37,654 nt of DNA, taken from contig CAKUKP010000016.1 in assembly GCA_934663625.1 (NCBI GenBank), positions 1-37,654 on the forward strand, in the 5' to 3' direction. The notes under the pieces are model-generated. The model made no database searches. It had not been told where the DNA came from and worked only from the letters and a program-made list of their open reading frames with translations. This document shows, piece after piece, positions 22,821 to 30,842 of this stretch (its first letter is position 1; every line of letters begins with the position of its first letter). The translations under genes were made by a program, and so were the position numbers. Source of the DNA: an uncultured Clostridia bacterium (GTDB taxonomy: Bacteria > Bacillota > Clostridia > Christensenellales > Aristaeellaceae).

Positions 22821-23735
22821 ATGGAATATGTGCTTGAAACCCACGCGCTCACGAAGCGCTATCGGGATTTTACCGCGCTGCAAAATCTGAATATGCGCGT
22901 GCCGAAGGGCGCGATCTATGGAATCGTCGGGCGAAACGGCGCGGGCAAAACCACGCTGATTCGCCTGATCTGCGGTTTGCAATCGCCTACGGACGGCGAT
23001 TATACCCTGTACGGCGTTCGCAATACGGATGCGCGCATCGCGCGCTGCCGCCGAAGGATGGGCGCGGTGGTGGAAGCGCCGGCGATCTATCAGGATATGA
23101 CGGCGGCGGAAAACATTCGCCAGCAATACAAAATTCTGGGCGCGCCATCGAATGATGGAATCGATGCGCTTCTGCGTCTGGTGGGGCTTTCGAATACCGG
23201 CAAAAAGCGGGCGCGCAATTTTTCGCTGGGCATGCGCCAGCGGCTGGGCGTCGCCGTGGCGCTGGCGGGCAGCCCCGATTTTCTGGTGCTGGATGAACCG
23301 GTAAACGGGCTGGATCCGCAGGGCATCATCGAAATGCGCGAACTGATCCTGAAGCTGAACCGCGAACGCGGCGTTACGATATTGATTTCCAGCCACATTC
23401 TGGATGAGCTTTCCCGCCTTGCCACGCATTATGGCTTTATCGATGGCGGGCGCATGGTGCAGGAAATCAGCGCGGCGGAACTGGAAGCGCGCTGCCGCCG
23501 GTGCGTTCGCCTGGAGGTAAATGATGTGCGCGCGCTCGCCCGCACGCTGGATGCGATGCGCGTGGAATACCGCATTGCGGATGATACGCACGCCGATGTG
23601 TACGGCGGCGTTTCGATTACCGATCTGGTGTCCGCGCTTTCCGAGCAGGACTGCGCGGTGATCGATCTGCGCGAGCAGGATGAAACGCTGGAGAGCTTTT
23701 ATATGAATCTGGTGGGAGGTGAGCGCCATGCGTAA
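22821..23735 (+). CDS. ABC transporter ATPase, bacitracin/lantibiotic-export type
   Basis: This 304-aa BcrA/LanF-like ATPase has Walker A GRNGAGKTT, signature FSLGMRQRLGVAVALAGS, Walker B FLVLDEPVNGLDPQG and the H-loop ISSHILDELS. A typical 80-residue C-terminal extension follows. GGGGGAGG precedes ATG 22821. It overlaps the permease by 8 nt. The flanking response regulator and kinase suggest a cell-envelope antimicrobial detoxification module. Confidence 0.94.
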   Translation: MEYVLETHALTKRYRDFTALQNLNMRVPKGAIYGIVGRNGAGKTTLIRLICGLQSPTDGDYTLYGVRNTDARIARCRRRMGAVVEAPAIYQDMTAAENIRQQYKILGAPSNDGIDALLRLVGLSNTGKKRARNFSLGMRQRLGVAVALAGSPDFLVLDEPVNGLDPQGIIEMRELILKLNRERGVTILISSHILDELSRLATHYGFIDGGRMVQEISAAELEARCRRCVRLEVNDVRALARTLDAMRVEYRIADDTHADVYGGVSITDLVSALSEQDCAVIDLREQDETLESFYMNLVGGERHA

Positions 23736-24543
23736 ACTTCTGCGCGCGAATTTATCCCGCCTGATCAAAAGTCGGACGCTGCACCTGTGCATGGCGGCGG
23801 CGTTTCTGCTGTCCGTATTTTTTCTGATCAACCTTCGCGCGGACAATGAAGATCTGACGGTGTTGGATGAAATCATCGTGCAGGTGCTGCCCTTCCTGCC
23901 GGTTTTCTACGCGGTGTTCGCCAGCCTGTTTCTGGGCGTGGAATATCAGGATGGCGCGATGCGCAATAAAATCATCGCCGGTCACAGCCGCGCGGCGGTG
24001 TATGCGGCGAATTTGATCGTCGTAACGATCGGCTGCCTTGCCATCATGCTGTCGTGGCTGGCGACCGCTGCGATCGGCGCGATCAAGTTCGGCGGCTTTG
24101 TGCAAAGCGCGGATGTGCTGCTTCTGCAATTTGCGATCATCGCGCTGCTCACGGCGGCGATTTCCGCGATTCTTACGATCATCGGTATGCTTATGTCCAA
24201 CCGCGCCGTTTCCGCGGTGGCGGCGATCCTGCTGGTATTCGGTCTGATCGCGCTGGGGAGCGCGATCTACGGCGCGCTTTCCGAACCGGAAATGACCACG
24301 CCCGTCGTGATGACGCAAAACGGCGTGGAATTCGGGAATCCCGAACCCAATCCCGCCTATGTTTCCGGCGCGCGGCGCATGCTTTACCAGTTCGCCGTGG
24401 ATGCGCTGCCCACGGGACAATCGATATTGATCGCCAATCAGGAACTTGCGCGCCCAATGCTTTCCGCGTGCGCGTCCATCGGGATTTACCTGCTGGTCAG
24501 CGCCGTTGGCGTCATGATATTCAAGCGCAGGGATTTGAAGTAA
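23728..24543 (+). CDS. ABC transporter permease of the antimicrobial module
   Basis: This 271-aa ABC-2 type membrane protein has about six helices; the second region shows the motif FLGVEYQDGAMRNKIIAGHS typical of BcrB/lantibiotic-permease families. I chose ATG 23728 (GGAGG at 8 nt); a GTG three codons earlier is too close to the ribosome site. It overlaps the ATPase stop and lies 12 nt before the kinase. Confidence 0.9.
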   Translation: MRKLLRANLSRLIKSRTLHLCMAAAFLLSVFFLINLRADNEDLTVLDEIIVQVLPFLPVFYAVFASLFLGVEYQDGAMRNKIIAGHSRAAVYAANLIVVTIGCLAIMLSWLATAAIGAIKFGGFVQSADVLLLQFAIIALLTAAISAILTIIGMLMSNRAVSAVAAILLVFGLIALGSAIYGALSEPEMTTPVVMTQNGVEFGNPEPNPAYVSGARRMLYQFAVDALPTGQSILIANQELARPMLSACASIGIYLLVSAVGVMIFKRRDLK

Positions 24544-24555
24544 AGGGGTTAGCTT

Positions 24556-25443
24556 ATGGAGATTTGGCGGATTCTGATTCTCAGCGCGCCCGCGCTGTGC
24601 GCGCTCGTGCTGGGCGTGCGGCTGTACCTTCTGCGCCGCGCGATTCGCGAAGCGGCGGATGAACTGGATGAAAAGCTGCGCACGGATACGAATACGCTGA
24701 TCTCCATTTCCTCCGGCGATCGGGCGATTCGCGCCCTCGCCGCGCGGATGAACCGCCAGCTCGCGGCGCTCCGGCGGGAACGGCTGCGGCTGCAAAACGG
24801 CGATGCGGAACTGAAAACCGCCGTAACGAACATATCCCACGATCTGCGCACGCCGCTGACGGCGATCTGCGGGCACATCGAACTGCTTTTGCAGGAACCG
24901 CTGCCCGAAACCGCCGCGCGCCGGATCGAAATCATCCGTGAGCGCGCCGAAACCATGCGCGATCTGACCGAGGAGATGTTCAAATATTCCGTGATCAACG
25001 CATCGGCGGATGATCTGCGCATGGCGCCGGTCAGCTTAAACGATGTGCTGGAGCAGAGCATCGCGGGGCTGTACGGCGCGCTGACCGCGCGCGGCATCCA
25101 GCCGCAGATCGAAATGCCGAATGCGCCGGTCGTGCGCGCGCTGGACAAGGCCGCGCTGCGCCGCGTGTTTGATAATGTAATCGGAAACGCCGCCCGTTAT
25201 TCGGATGGCGATCTTTCGGTTGTGCTCGCGCCGGACGGCGAAATCCGCATTGAAAATTCCGCGGCGAACCTTACCGCGGTGCAGGCGGCGCGCCTGTTCG
25301 ATCGATTCTACACCGTAAATTCGGCGCGCGGCGGCACGGGGCTGGGGCTTTCCATCGCAAAGGGGCTTACCGAAAAAATGGGCGGCGAAATCGGTGCGGA
25401 CGTGCGCGCGGGCAGGTTGTGCGTGCGCATCCGGTTTCCGTAA
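24556..25443 (+). CDS. Histidine kinase with one membrane helix
   Basis: This 295-aa kinase has one N-terminal helix (about 5-27) and no extracellular loop or sensor domain. A short linker leads to the phosphorylation site NISHDLRTPL (His about 94) and the HATPase domain with NVIGNAARYS (N box) and GGTGLGLSIAKGL (G2 box). The lack of a sensor fits kinases that read the flux of a partner ABC transporter, here the pair just upstream. It should phosphorylate the regulator at 22068. Confidence 0.94.
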   Translation: MEIWRILILSAPALCALVLGVRLYLLRRAIREAADELDEKLRTDTNTLISISSGDRAIRALAARMNRQLAALRRERLRLQNGDAELKTAVTNISHDLRTPLTAICGHIELLLQEPLPETAARRIEIIRERAETMRDLTEEMFKYSVINASADDLRMAPVSLNDVLEQSIAGLYGALTARGIQPQIEMPNAPVVRALDKAALRRVFDNVIGNAARYSDGDLSVVLAPDGEIRIENSAANLTAVQAARLFDRFYTVNSARGGTGLGLSIAKGLTEKMGGEIGADVRAGRLCVRIRFP

Positions 25444-25452
25444 GCGCGCGTT

Positions 25453-25794
25453 TTATTGAACCGCCGCGGGCAGCGTGCTGCGCAGCAAGCGTTCCAGATA
25501 GTAAACCACCCGTTCGCGGCTGCGCTCCTGCGGGTGCATTATGTAATCCAGCAGCGTTCCGGCGATCGCTTCGGCGTAGAACGCGCACAAAAACTGCTTA
25601 TAATCCTCGTCCAGCGCAACGCCCTGCCGGTTCGCGCCCTGTTCGATCAGGCTGCCCACGCAGGATATGAAATCCAGATACAGAAGGCGGCGCAGACCCG
25701 CCTGCCCTACGGCGTTGTAGGCGTTCGTCAGCAGATATTGATTGCTTTCCACATAATCCAGCACGAAATTGATCACTTCATGGTAATCCATCAT
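25453..25794 (-). pseudogene. TetR-family regulator remnant, DNA-binding domain lost
   Basis: The 113-codon frame matches only the C-terminal ligand-binding half of TetR regulators (DYHEVINFVLDYVESNQ, then ALDEDYKQFLCAFYAEAIAG and a final helix ending LERLLRST). The ~75-residue helix-turn-helix is absent: an in-frame TGA lies 11 codons upstream of the Met, and no ribosome site precedes it. The frame begins where the recombinase scar begins. Confidence 0.75.
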
Positions 25795-25985
25795 CAGATC
25801 ATACTGAAAAGAGATTTGTCAAGGGTGTTTTCTCATAATCTGATACGCTTCTGTATCATCTGAAATCACGAGCTTTGGAAAAACGCTGTGGCTGCACCTT
25901 CCATTCCGGATCTGTTAATTCGGCAAGAGAGGGGATCTCCAATAGAACAACAATTCAATAGCGTCGTAGATGCGCTGCTCAATAT

Positions 25986-26365
25986 CTACCGTCGGATAGA
26001 TGGCTTCTGTGAGATATTCAACGTATGTCTGTCTATGGCAACCAGAAATATCTTTCTTACCACTTCCGCCGCTTTCGGGTCGATGACAAGCTTGCTTCTT
26101 ATTGTTGGATGCAGTACATCCCTGTAGGGAACGTAGCTGCTCACAAATTCCCTCTGCTTTATAAGCTGTATCTTTACCGTAGGTGTTTTTACGGACAAGT
26201 CTTTGCTGTAAACAGCGTAGACAATGTTCTGCATGACAACATCCAATCTGCCTGTTGTGCCTATATAATTGTCGCTGCCGTAGTTGTTATTATTGGAAAT
26301 AAAACACACTGAGAAATGGGAGCAGACATTCGAGACTGTCGCCAATCTCGATAGAGCCCCTTGAG
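25986..26365 (-). pseudogene. Decayed serine recombinase fragment
   Basis: One minus-strand frame reads SIEIGDSLECLLPFLSV and then, after a frameshift near 26315, continues as CFISNNNNYGSDNYIGTTG, LDVVMQNIVYAVYSKDLSVKT, SSYVPYRDVLHPTIRSKLVI and DPKAAEVVRKIF. These are the characteristic blocks of large clostridial serine recombinases. Both ends are missing. An open 35-codon segment continues to about 25915 in another frame, unassigned. Confidence 0.85.
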
Positions 26366-26399
26366 TAGTGGGGAAAATCTTTTACATATACACAGGTGA

Positions 26400-26651
26400 C
26401 AAGTTCGCAAAAAGTACAGGTGGATTCTTCCGGCTCGTTATAGTATAATAAACACCATCCCCAGAACCGAAAAACAGTACCCCGAAGCGATTTTTGTAGA
26501 ATCCTTCATCGATCCGCGCAATACGGATGTGGAAAACGTGCAGTTCGTGATCACCACGCCCTCGGTGCATGTAAGCGATGCGCCCGCGGAAGCGGAGGAA
26601 GAACCGGAAAGCACGGGCATTCTGCAAAAGATTCGCGATCTGTTCAGGTAA
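26400..26651 (+). pseudogene. 5'-truncated gene remnant of unknown family
   Basis: The frame is open from 26400 to TAA 26651 with no start codon. It has clear coding character: NTIPRTEKQYPEAIFVESFI, then DPRNTDVENV, QFVITTPSVHV and an acidic AEAEEEPES stretch before a C-terminal ILQKIRDLFR. The 5' part was removed at the recombinase scar. A normal terminator follows. Confidence 0.6.
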
Positions 26652-26658
26652 AATGCAG

Positions 26659-26697
26659 CGCCGCGGGCACTTCAATCATGAAGCCCCGCGGCGTTTT
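26659..26697. terminator. Bidirectional terminator
   Basis: A 9-bp stem CGCCGCGGG/CCCGCGGCG is followed by TTTT on the plus strand, 8 nt after the remnant's stop. It also lies just past the stop of the minus-strand acetyltransferase gene. Confidence 0.75.
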
Positions 26698-26698
26698 C

Positions 26699-27445
26699 TT
26701 ATTTCAGTTTTTCGGCGAGCGCCAGAAATTTCTGGTCGGATTGAATCGCCTGCGTTACGAATTTTCCATTGTAAAACAGGGCGTAGGTCGTCACCGGCGC
26801 GGGGACGTTCTGCGCGTCCCCGCGGCGGGCGATATGAATTACGCGCAGCGGAATGCCGTGTTCCTCCGCAGCCGCCTGTACGCGCGGCACCCAGTAGAAG
26901 GTGAACGGGCATTGGTCGGTGTAATACAGCGTAAATCCCTCGCCTTCGGTTTGCGGGTGTTTGGCGCAGGGCCTGAATTTCGGCGGTCGGGCGTTCGGGA
27001 TAAGCGGCAGGTACATTAAATTGATCCCGCAGTCCGATACGTCCGCCACGGCAAAGCCCTTATGCGTAAGAAATTTCGGATCGGCCAGAAATTCGCGCTT
27101 GCGCCCCTCGGCGCACAGGATGCATACGCCCATTCGCCCCTGCGATTGCGCATCCCGAATGCATTCCGAAAGCAGATCGTTTGCGTAGCCGTGTCCCTTC
27201 ATCGATCCGGCGATCCACAGGCAGTTGATGTAGATATAGCCGTCCGCCTCCAGTGGAACCCACGCGTTTTCCGCCGGAATGTATTCGATGAAGCACTTGC
27301 CGCGTTCCTCGCTCCGGTAAAATACCAGCCCTTCATCGAATCTTTGCTTCATCCATTCCTTTTTGCAAAGGCTCTGCTTGCCGGACATCGCGCAGCAGAT
27401 ATGCTCCCGATCGATATTCTCTCTGGTGATGCGGATGTAGTTCAT
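26699..27445 (-). CDS. GNAT acetyltransferase with YoaP-like C-terminal domain
   Basis: This 248-aa protein has an N-terminal GNAT fold (INCLWIAGSMKGHGYANDLL with the acetyl-CoA loop at about 90-109, then MGVCILCAEGRKREFLADPK) and a C-terminal YoaP-like thioredoxin-type region (LYYTDQCPFTFYWVPRVQ, VTTYALFYNGKFVTQAIQSD). The two-domain layout and length match B. subtilis YoaP-like proteins. I chose ATG 27445 (NYIRITRENI); the frame extends 22 codons further upstream but that part overlaps the promoter. Confidence 0.88.
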   Translation of the reverse strand: MNYIRITRENIDREHICCAMSGKQSLCKKEWMKQRFDEGLVFYRSEERGKCFIEYIPAENAWVPLEADGYIYINCLWIAGSMKGHGYANDLLSECIRDAQSQGRMGVCILCAEGRKREFLADPKFLTHKGFAVADVSDCGINLMYLPLIPNARPPKFRPCAKHPQTEGEGFTLYYTDQCPFTFYWVPRVQAAAEEHGIPLRVIHIARRGDAQNVPAPVTTYALFYNGKFVTQAIQSDQKFLALAEKLK

Positions 27446-27482
27446 GCAATGCGCCCGCCTTTCAAATTGATTTTCTACCGCA

Positions 27483-27511
27483 ATTGTAAATGCGCGCGCC
27501 GAACCTGTCAA
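27483..27511 (-). promoter_or_regulatory. Promoter of the YoaP-like gene
   Basis: TTGACA (27506-27511), 17 bp and TACAAT (27483-27488) lie on the minus strand. The predicted leader is about 30 nt. Confidence 0.8.
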
Positions 27512-27543
27512 GCGCCGGGCTTCTTTTTATAATACATCTGCGG

Positions 27544-27572
27544 TTGAATTGTGCGCCGGTCGATGCTATAAT
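27544..27572 (+). promoter_or_regulatory. Promoter of the glycosyltransferase-aminopeptidase operon
   Basis: TTGAAT (27544-27549), 17 bp and TATAAT (27567-27572) lie 31 nt before ATG 27603. Confidence 0.8.
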
Positions 27573-27602
27573 TGATATATCCCATTCAGAGGGGGCAATG
27601 CC

Positions 27603-28571
27603 ATGAAGGATGAAAAAACGCTTTACGTCGTAATCCCCTGCTATAAGGAAGAGGCCGTACTGCCCGAAACCGCAAAGCGCCTGCGCGAAAAGCTGTACGC
27701 GCTGATCGATCAGGGCAGGATCGCGTCCGGCAGCCGGATTCTGTTCGTAAACGATGGATCGAAGGATCGCACATGGGAAATCATCGAAGGTCTGCACGCG
27801 CAGGATCCCATCTATTCCGGCGTGAATCTGTCCCGCAACCGCGGACACCAGAATGCGCTGCTCGCGGGGCTTCTGACCGCCGTGCAGTACGCCGATATGA
27901 TGGTTTCGATGGATGCGGATCTGCAGGATGATATCAACGCCATGGATGCGATGATCGATCGCTACCACGAGGGCTACGACGTGGTGTACGGCGTGCGCTC
28001 CGCGCGCAAGACGGATACCGCATTCAAGCGTATGACCGCGGAGGGCTTTTACAAGCTGATGCGCGCCATGGGCGTGGAGATCGTATTCAACCATGCCGAT
28101 TACCGGCTGATGAGCCGCCGCGCCGTGGAAGGGCTTGCACAGTTTGAGGAGGTAAACCTGTTCCTGCGCGGCATCGTGCCGCAGATCGGCTATCCGTGGA
28201 CGTGCGTGGAATACGAACGCGCCGCGCGCTTCGCCGGCGAAAGCAAATATCCGCTGAAGAAGATGATCGCGTTCGCGCTGGATGGCATCACATCGTTCAG
28301 CGTAAAGCCGATGCGGCTGATCTTATCGGTCGGCGCGGTGATCTTCGGTCTGAGCCTGATTGCGCTTCTGTGGGCGCTGATCGCCAAGCTTTCGGGGCAC
28401 AGCGTGGGCGGATGGACTTCGCTGATGTGCTCGATCTGGATGATCGGCGGCATACAGCTTTTAAGCCTGGGCGTAATCGGCGAATACATCGGCAAAATTT
28501 ATTCGGAAACCAAGCGTCGCCCGCGCTTTATCATCGAGCGGGTACTGAACAAAACAGAGGAGGAAAAATAA
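27603..28571 (+). CDS. Family 2 glycosyltransferase, GtrB/DPM type
   Basis: This 322-aa protein has an N-terminal GT-A domain (VVIPCYKEEAVLPET, LFVNDGSKDRTW, nucleotide-sugar DxD in SMDADLQDD, GVRSARKTD) and two C-terminal membrane helices (about 230-290) followed by the GEYIGKIYSETKRRP ending typical of undecaprenyl-phosphate glycosyltransferases. It likely loads a sugar on the lipid carrier for envelope glycan modification. GAGGGGG precedes ATG 27603. The stop is 2 nt before the aminopeptidase start. Confidence 0.93.
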   Translation: MKDEKTLYVVIPCYKEEAVLPETAKRLREKLYALIDQGRIASGSRILFVNDGSKDRTWEIIEGLHAQDPIYSGVNLSRNRGHQNALLAGLLTAVQYADMMVSMDADLQDDINAMDAMIDRYHEGYDVVYGVRSARKTDTAFKRMTAEGFYKLMRAMGVEIVFNHADYRLMSRRAVEGLAQFEEVNLFLRGIVPQIGYPWTCVEYERAARFAGESKYPLKKMIAFALDGITSFSVKPMRLILSVGAVIFGLSLIALLWALIAKLSGHSVGGWTSLMCSIWMIGGIQLLSLGVIGEYIGKIYSETKRRPRFIIERVLNKTEEEK

Positions 28572-28573
28572 TC

Positions 28574-29941
28574 ATGGAACGCAGAAATGCATGGAAGCAG
28601 TATGATGAAGCTGAAATCAAATCGCTGGAAGCGTTTTGCGAGGAATACAAGCGCTTTCTGGACGCGGGCAAGACGGAGCGCGAATGCGTAACCGAATGCG
28701 TGCGCATCGCGAAGGCGCACGGCTGGAAGAATCTGTTCGATTGCGAACATCTGGTTCCCGGCGATCGCGTGTATGTGGATTGGATGCACAAGTGCTTCGT
28801 GCAGTTCATCGTGGGCGCGCGGCCGCTGCAGGACGGCATGCGCATTCTGGGCGCGCACATCGATTCCCCGCGGCTGGATATCAAGCAGAATCCGCTCTAC
28901 GAGGATACCGATCTCGCCTATCTGGATACGCATTACTATGGCGGCGTGAAGAAATATCAGTGGGTGGCGCGCGCGTTGGCGCTGCACGGCGTGATCGTGA
29001 AAAAGGATGGCGAAACCATCGATGTCTGCGTGGGCGAGGATGAATCCGATCCCGTGTTCTGCATTTCTGATCTGCTGCCGCATCTGGCGCAGGAGCAGAT
29101 GAAGCGCGAAGCTTCGAAGATCATCGAAGGCGAAGAGCTGGATATCATCATCGGCGGCCGGCCGATCGCGGGCGAAGAAAAGGATGCGGTGCGCGCGAAC
29201 GCCATGCGCCTGATTTCCGAAAAATACGGAATCGATGAAGAAGATCTGCTGTCGGCGGAGCTGGAGGTCGTGCCCGCGGGCAAGGCGCGCGATATGGGCT
29301 TTGACCGCAGCATGATTCTGGGCTACGGCCACGACGACCGCGTTTGCGCCTATCCTTCGATGCGCGCGGCGCTGGATTTCGAAGGCACGCCCGAATACAC
29401 GTCCTGCTGCATTTTAACCGATAAGGAAGAAATCGGCTCCTACGGCGCGACCGGCATGGGTTCGCATTATTTTGAAAATCTGGTGGCGGAGCTGTGCGCG
29501 CGCGTGGGCGAATATTCCGATCTTACGCTGCGCCGCGCCATCGCGAACAGCCGCATGCTGTCCAGCGATGTATCCGCGGGCTTTGATCCCACGTTCGCCA
29601 GCGCGTTTGAAAAGAAAAACGCCGCCTATGTGGGGCGCGGCCTGTGCTTCAACAAGTTCACCGGCGCGCGCGGCAAATCCGGCGCGAGCGACGCCAACGC
29701 CGAATACGTGGCGTACGTGCGCCGCGTGCTGGACGATGCGAACGTATCCTATCAGTTCGCCGAAATGGGCCGCGTTGATCTGGGCGGCGGCGGAACCATC
29801 GCACACACCTGCGCCAAGTACGCCATGAATGTAATCGATGCAGGCGTCGCCGTGCTTTCGATGCACGCACCGGCGGAAATCATCTCCAAGGCGGATATCT
29901 ATGAAGCCTATAAGGGCTATTGCGCGTTCCTGAAGGTCTGA
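28574..29941 (+). CDS. M18 family aminopeptidase
   Basis: This 455-aa cytosolic zinc peptidase matches M18 length. It has the first metal pair in GAHIDSPRLDIKQNP (His95, Asp97), then LDTHYYGGVKKYQW, the bridging and catalytic region DDRVCAYPSM, TDKEEIGSYGATGMGSHYF with the catalytic and binding glutamates, and a C-terminal metal His in VLSMHAPAEIISK. It trims N-terminal residues from peptides. GAGGAGG precedes ATG 28574, and it is coupled to the glycosyltransferase gene. Confidence 0.94.
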   Translation: MERRNAWKQYDEAEIKSLEAFCEEYKRFLDAGKTERECVTECVRIAKAHGWKNLFDCEHLVPGDRVYVDWMHKCFVQFIVGARPLQDGMRILGAHIDSPRLDIKQNPLYEDTDLAYLDTHYYGGVKKYQWVARALALHGVIVKKDGETIDVCVGEDESDPVFCISDLLPHLAQEQMKREASKIIEGEELDIIIGGRPIAGEEKDAVRANAMRLISEKYGIDEEDLLSAELEVVPAGKARDMGFDRSMILGYGHDDRVCAYPSMRAALDFEGTPEYTSCCILTDKEEIGSYGATGMGSHYFENLVAELCARVGEYSDLTLRRAIANSRMLSSDVSAGFDPTFASAFEKKNAAYVGRGLCFNKFTGARGKSGASDANAEYVAYVRRVLDDANVSYQFAEMGRVDLGGGGTIAHTCAKYAMNVIDAGVAVLSMHAPAEIISKADIYEAYKGYCAFLKV

Positions 29942-29952
29942 CGGAATATGCG

Positions 29953-29981
29953 TTGATTCTTAATCTTCGATCCGGTATAAT
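29953..29981 (+). promoter_or_regulatory. Promoter upstream of the YczE-like gene
   Basis: TTGATT (29953-29958), 17 bp and TATAAT (29976-29981) lie 12 nt after the aminopeptidase stop and immediately before a terminator-like hairpin. Confidence 0.7.
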
Positions 29982-29991
29982 GAATCTGCAA

Positions 29992-30036
29992 GCAGCTTTC
30001 GGCGTTTCTATATCAAACGCCGGAGGCTGTTTTTTG
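29992..30036 (+). terminator. Terminator-like hairpin after the promoter
   Basis: CAGC...CGGCGTTT/AACGCCG...GCTG is followed by TTTTTT. It ends the aminopeptidase operon and may attenuate the transcript beginning at about 29988. Confidence 0.75.
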
Positions 30037-30064
30037 GAAAAAGCAGAATGAGGAGCGCGTATTT

Positions 30065-30748
30065 ATGAAGAAGCGGGGATTTTCAACGGAGCTTGCGTAC
30101 CTTCTGGGACTTATCGTGCTGGCGATGGGCGTGGTGCTGATGGAAAAGGCGGATATGGGCGTTTCGATGGTGGTCGCGCCCGCGTATCTGGTGTATCGAA
30201 AGCTGAGTGCCGCGCTTCCGTTTTTCACATTCGGCATGGCGGAATACCTTTTGCAGCTGGCGCTGCTGATCGTTTTATCCATCGTGCAGCGGCGCGTGCG
30301 GCTGCGCTACGCGCTGTCCTTCGCAACCGCGGTTCTGTACGGGCTGATACTGGATGGCCTGATGGCGGCGGCGAGCGTTCTGCCCGTCACGCTGCCGATG
30401 CGTATCGTCGAATACGTATTGGGGCTGATCGCCAGCGCCGCGGGCGTATCAATGCTGTTCCATACCTATTTCCCGCCCGAAGCGTATGAACTGTTCGTCA
30501 AGGAAATCGCGGATCGCGCGCATATGCCCGTGCACCGGTTCAAAACGATCTATGATTGCGTAAGCTGCGCGTTTTCGGTAGTTCTTTCGTTTGCTTTTTT
30601 CGGCTTCGGCGTGTTCGAGGGCGTAAAATGGGGCACGGTGCTGTGCGCGCTGGTGAATGGCACGGTGATCGGCCTGTTCAACCGAACGCTGGAAAAGAAT
30701 TTCGAATTTCGCGATTTGCTGCCCTGGCGCGGGTTCTTTGAAAAGTAG
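30065..30748 (+). CDS. YczE/DUF6198-like membrane protein
   Basis: This 227-aa integral membrane protein has five to six helices and the family motif GVVLMEKADMGVSMVVAPAY near the N-terminus, with a cytoplasmic HRFKTIYDC segment and a final helix GTVLCALVNGTVIGLFNR. Relatives (YczE, DUF6198) have no proven reaction. ATG 30065 is preceded by GAGGAGCG. A 9-bp inverted repeat follows the stop. Confidence 0.82.
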   Translation: MKKRGFSTELAYLLGLIVLAMGVVLMEKADMGVSMVVAPAYLVYRKLSAALPFFTFGMAEYLLQLALLIVLSIVQRRVRLRYALSFATAVLYGLILDGLMAAASVLPVTLPMRIVEYVLGLIASAAGVSMLFHTYFPPEAYELFVKEIADRAHMPVHRFKTIYDCVSCAFSVVLSFAFFGFGVFEGVKWGTVLCALVNGTVIGLFNRTLEKNFEFRDLLPWRGFFEK

Positions 30749-30760
30749 CAAAATTGGCAC

Positions 30761-30787
30761 ATTCCGGCGTTGCATCCGCGCCGGAAT
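30761..30787. terminator. Inverted repeat overlapping the SPFH promoter
   Basis: ATTCCGGCG/CGCCGGAAT (9 bp) follows the YczE-like stop and overlaps the -35 and spacer of the next promoter. It could be a weak terminator or an operator. Confidence 0.4.
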
Positions 30788-30798
30788 TTATGTATAAT
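30770..30798 (+). promoter_or_regulatory. Promoter of the SPFH gene
   Basis: TTGCAT (30770-30775), 17 bp and TATAAT (30793-30798) lie 44 nt before ATG 30843. Confidence 0.75.
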
Positions 30799-30842
30799 GG
30801 ATACAGTTATACATAAAACAGAATCAAAGGAGAATTATTCAT

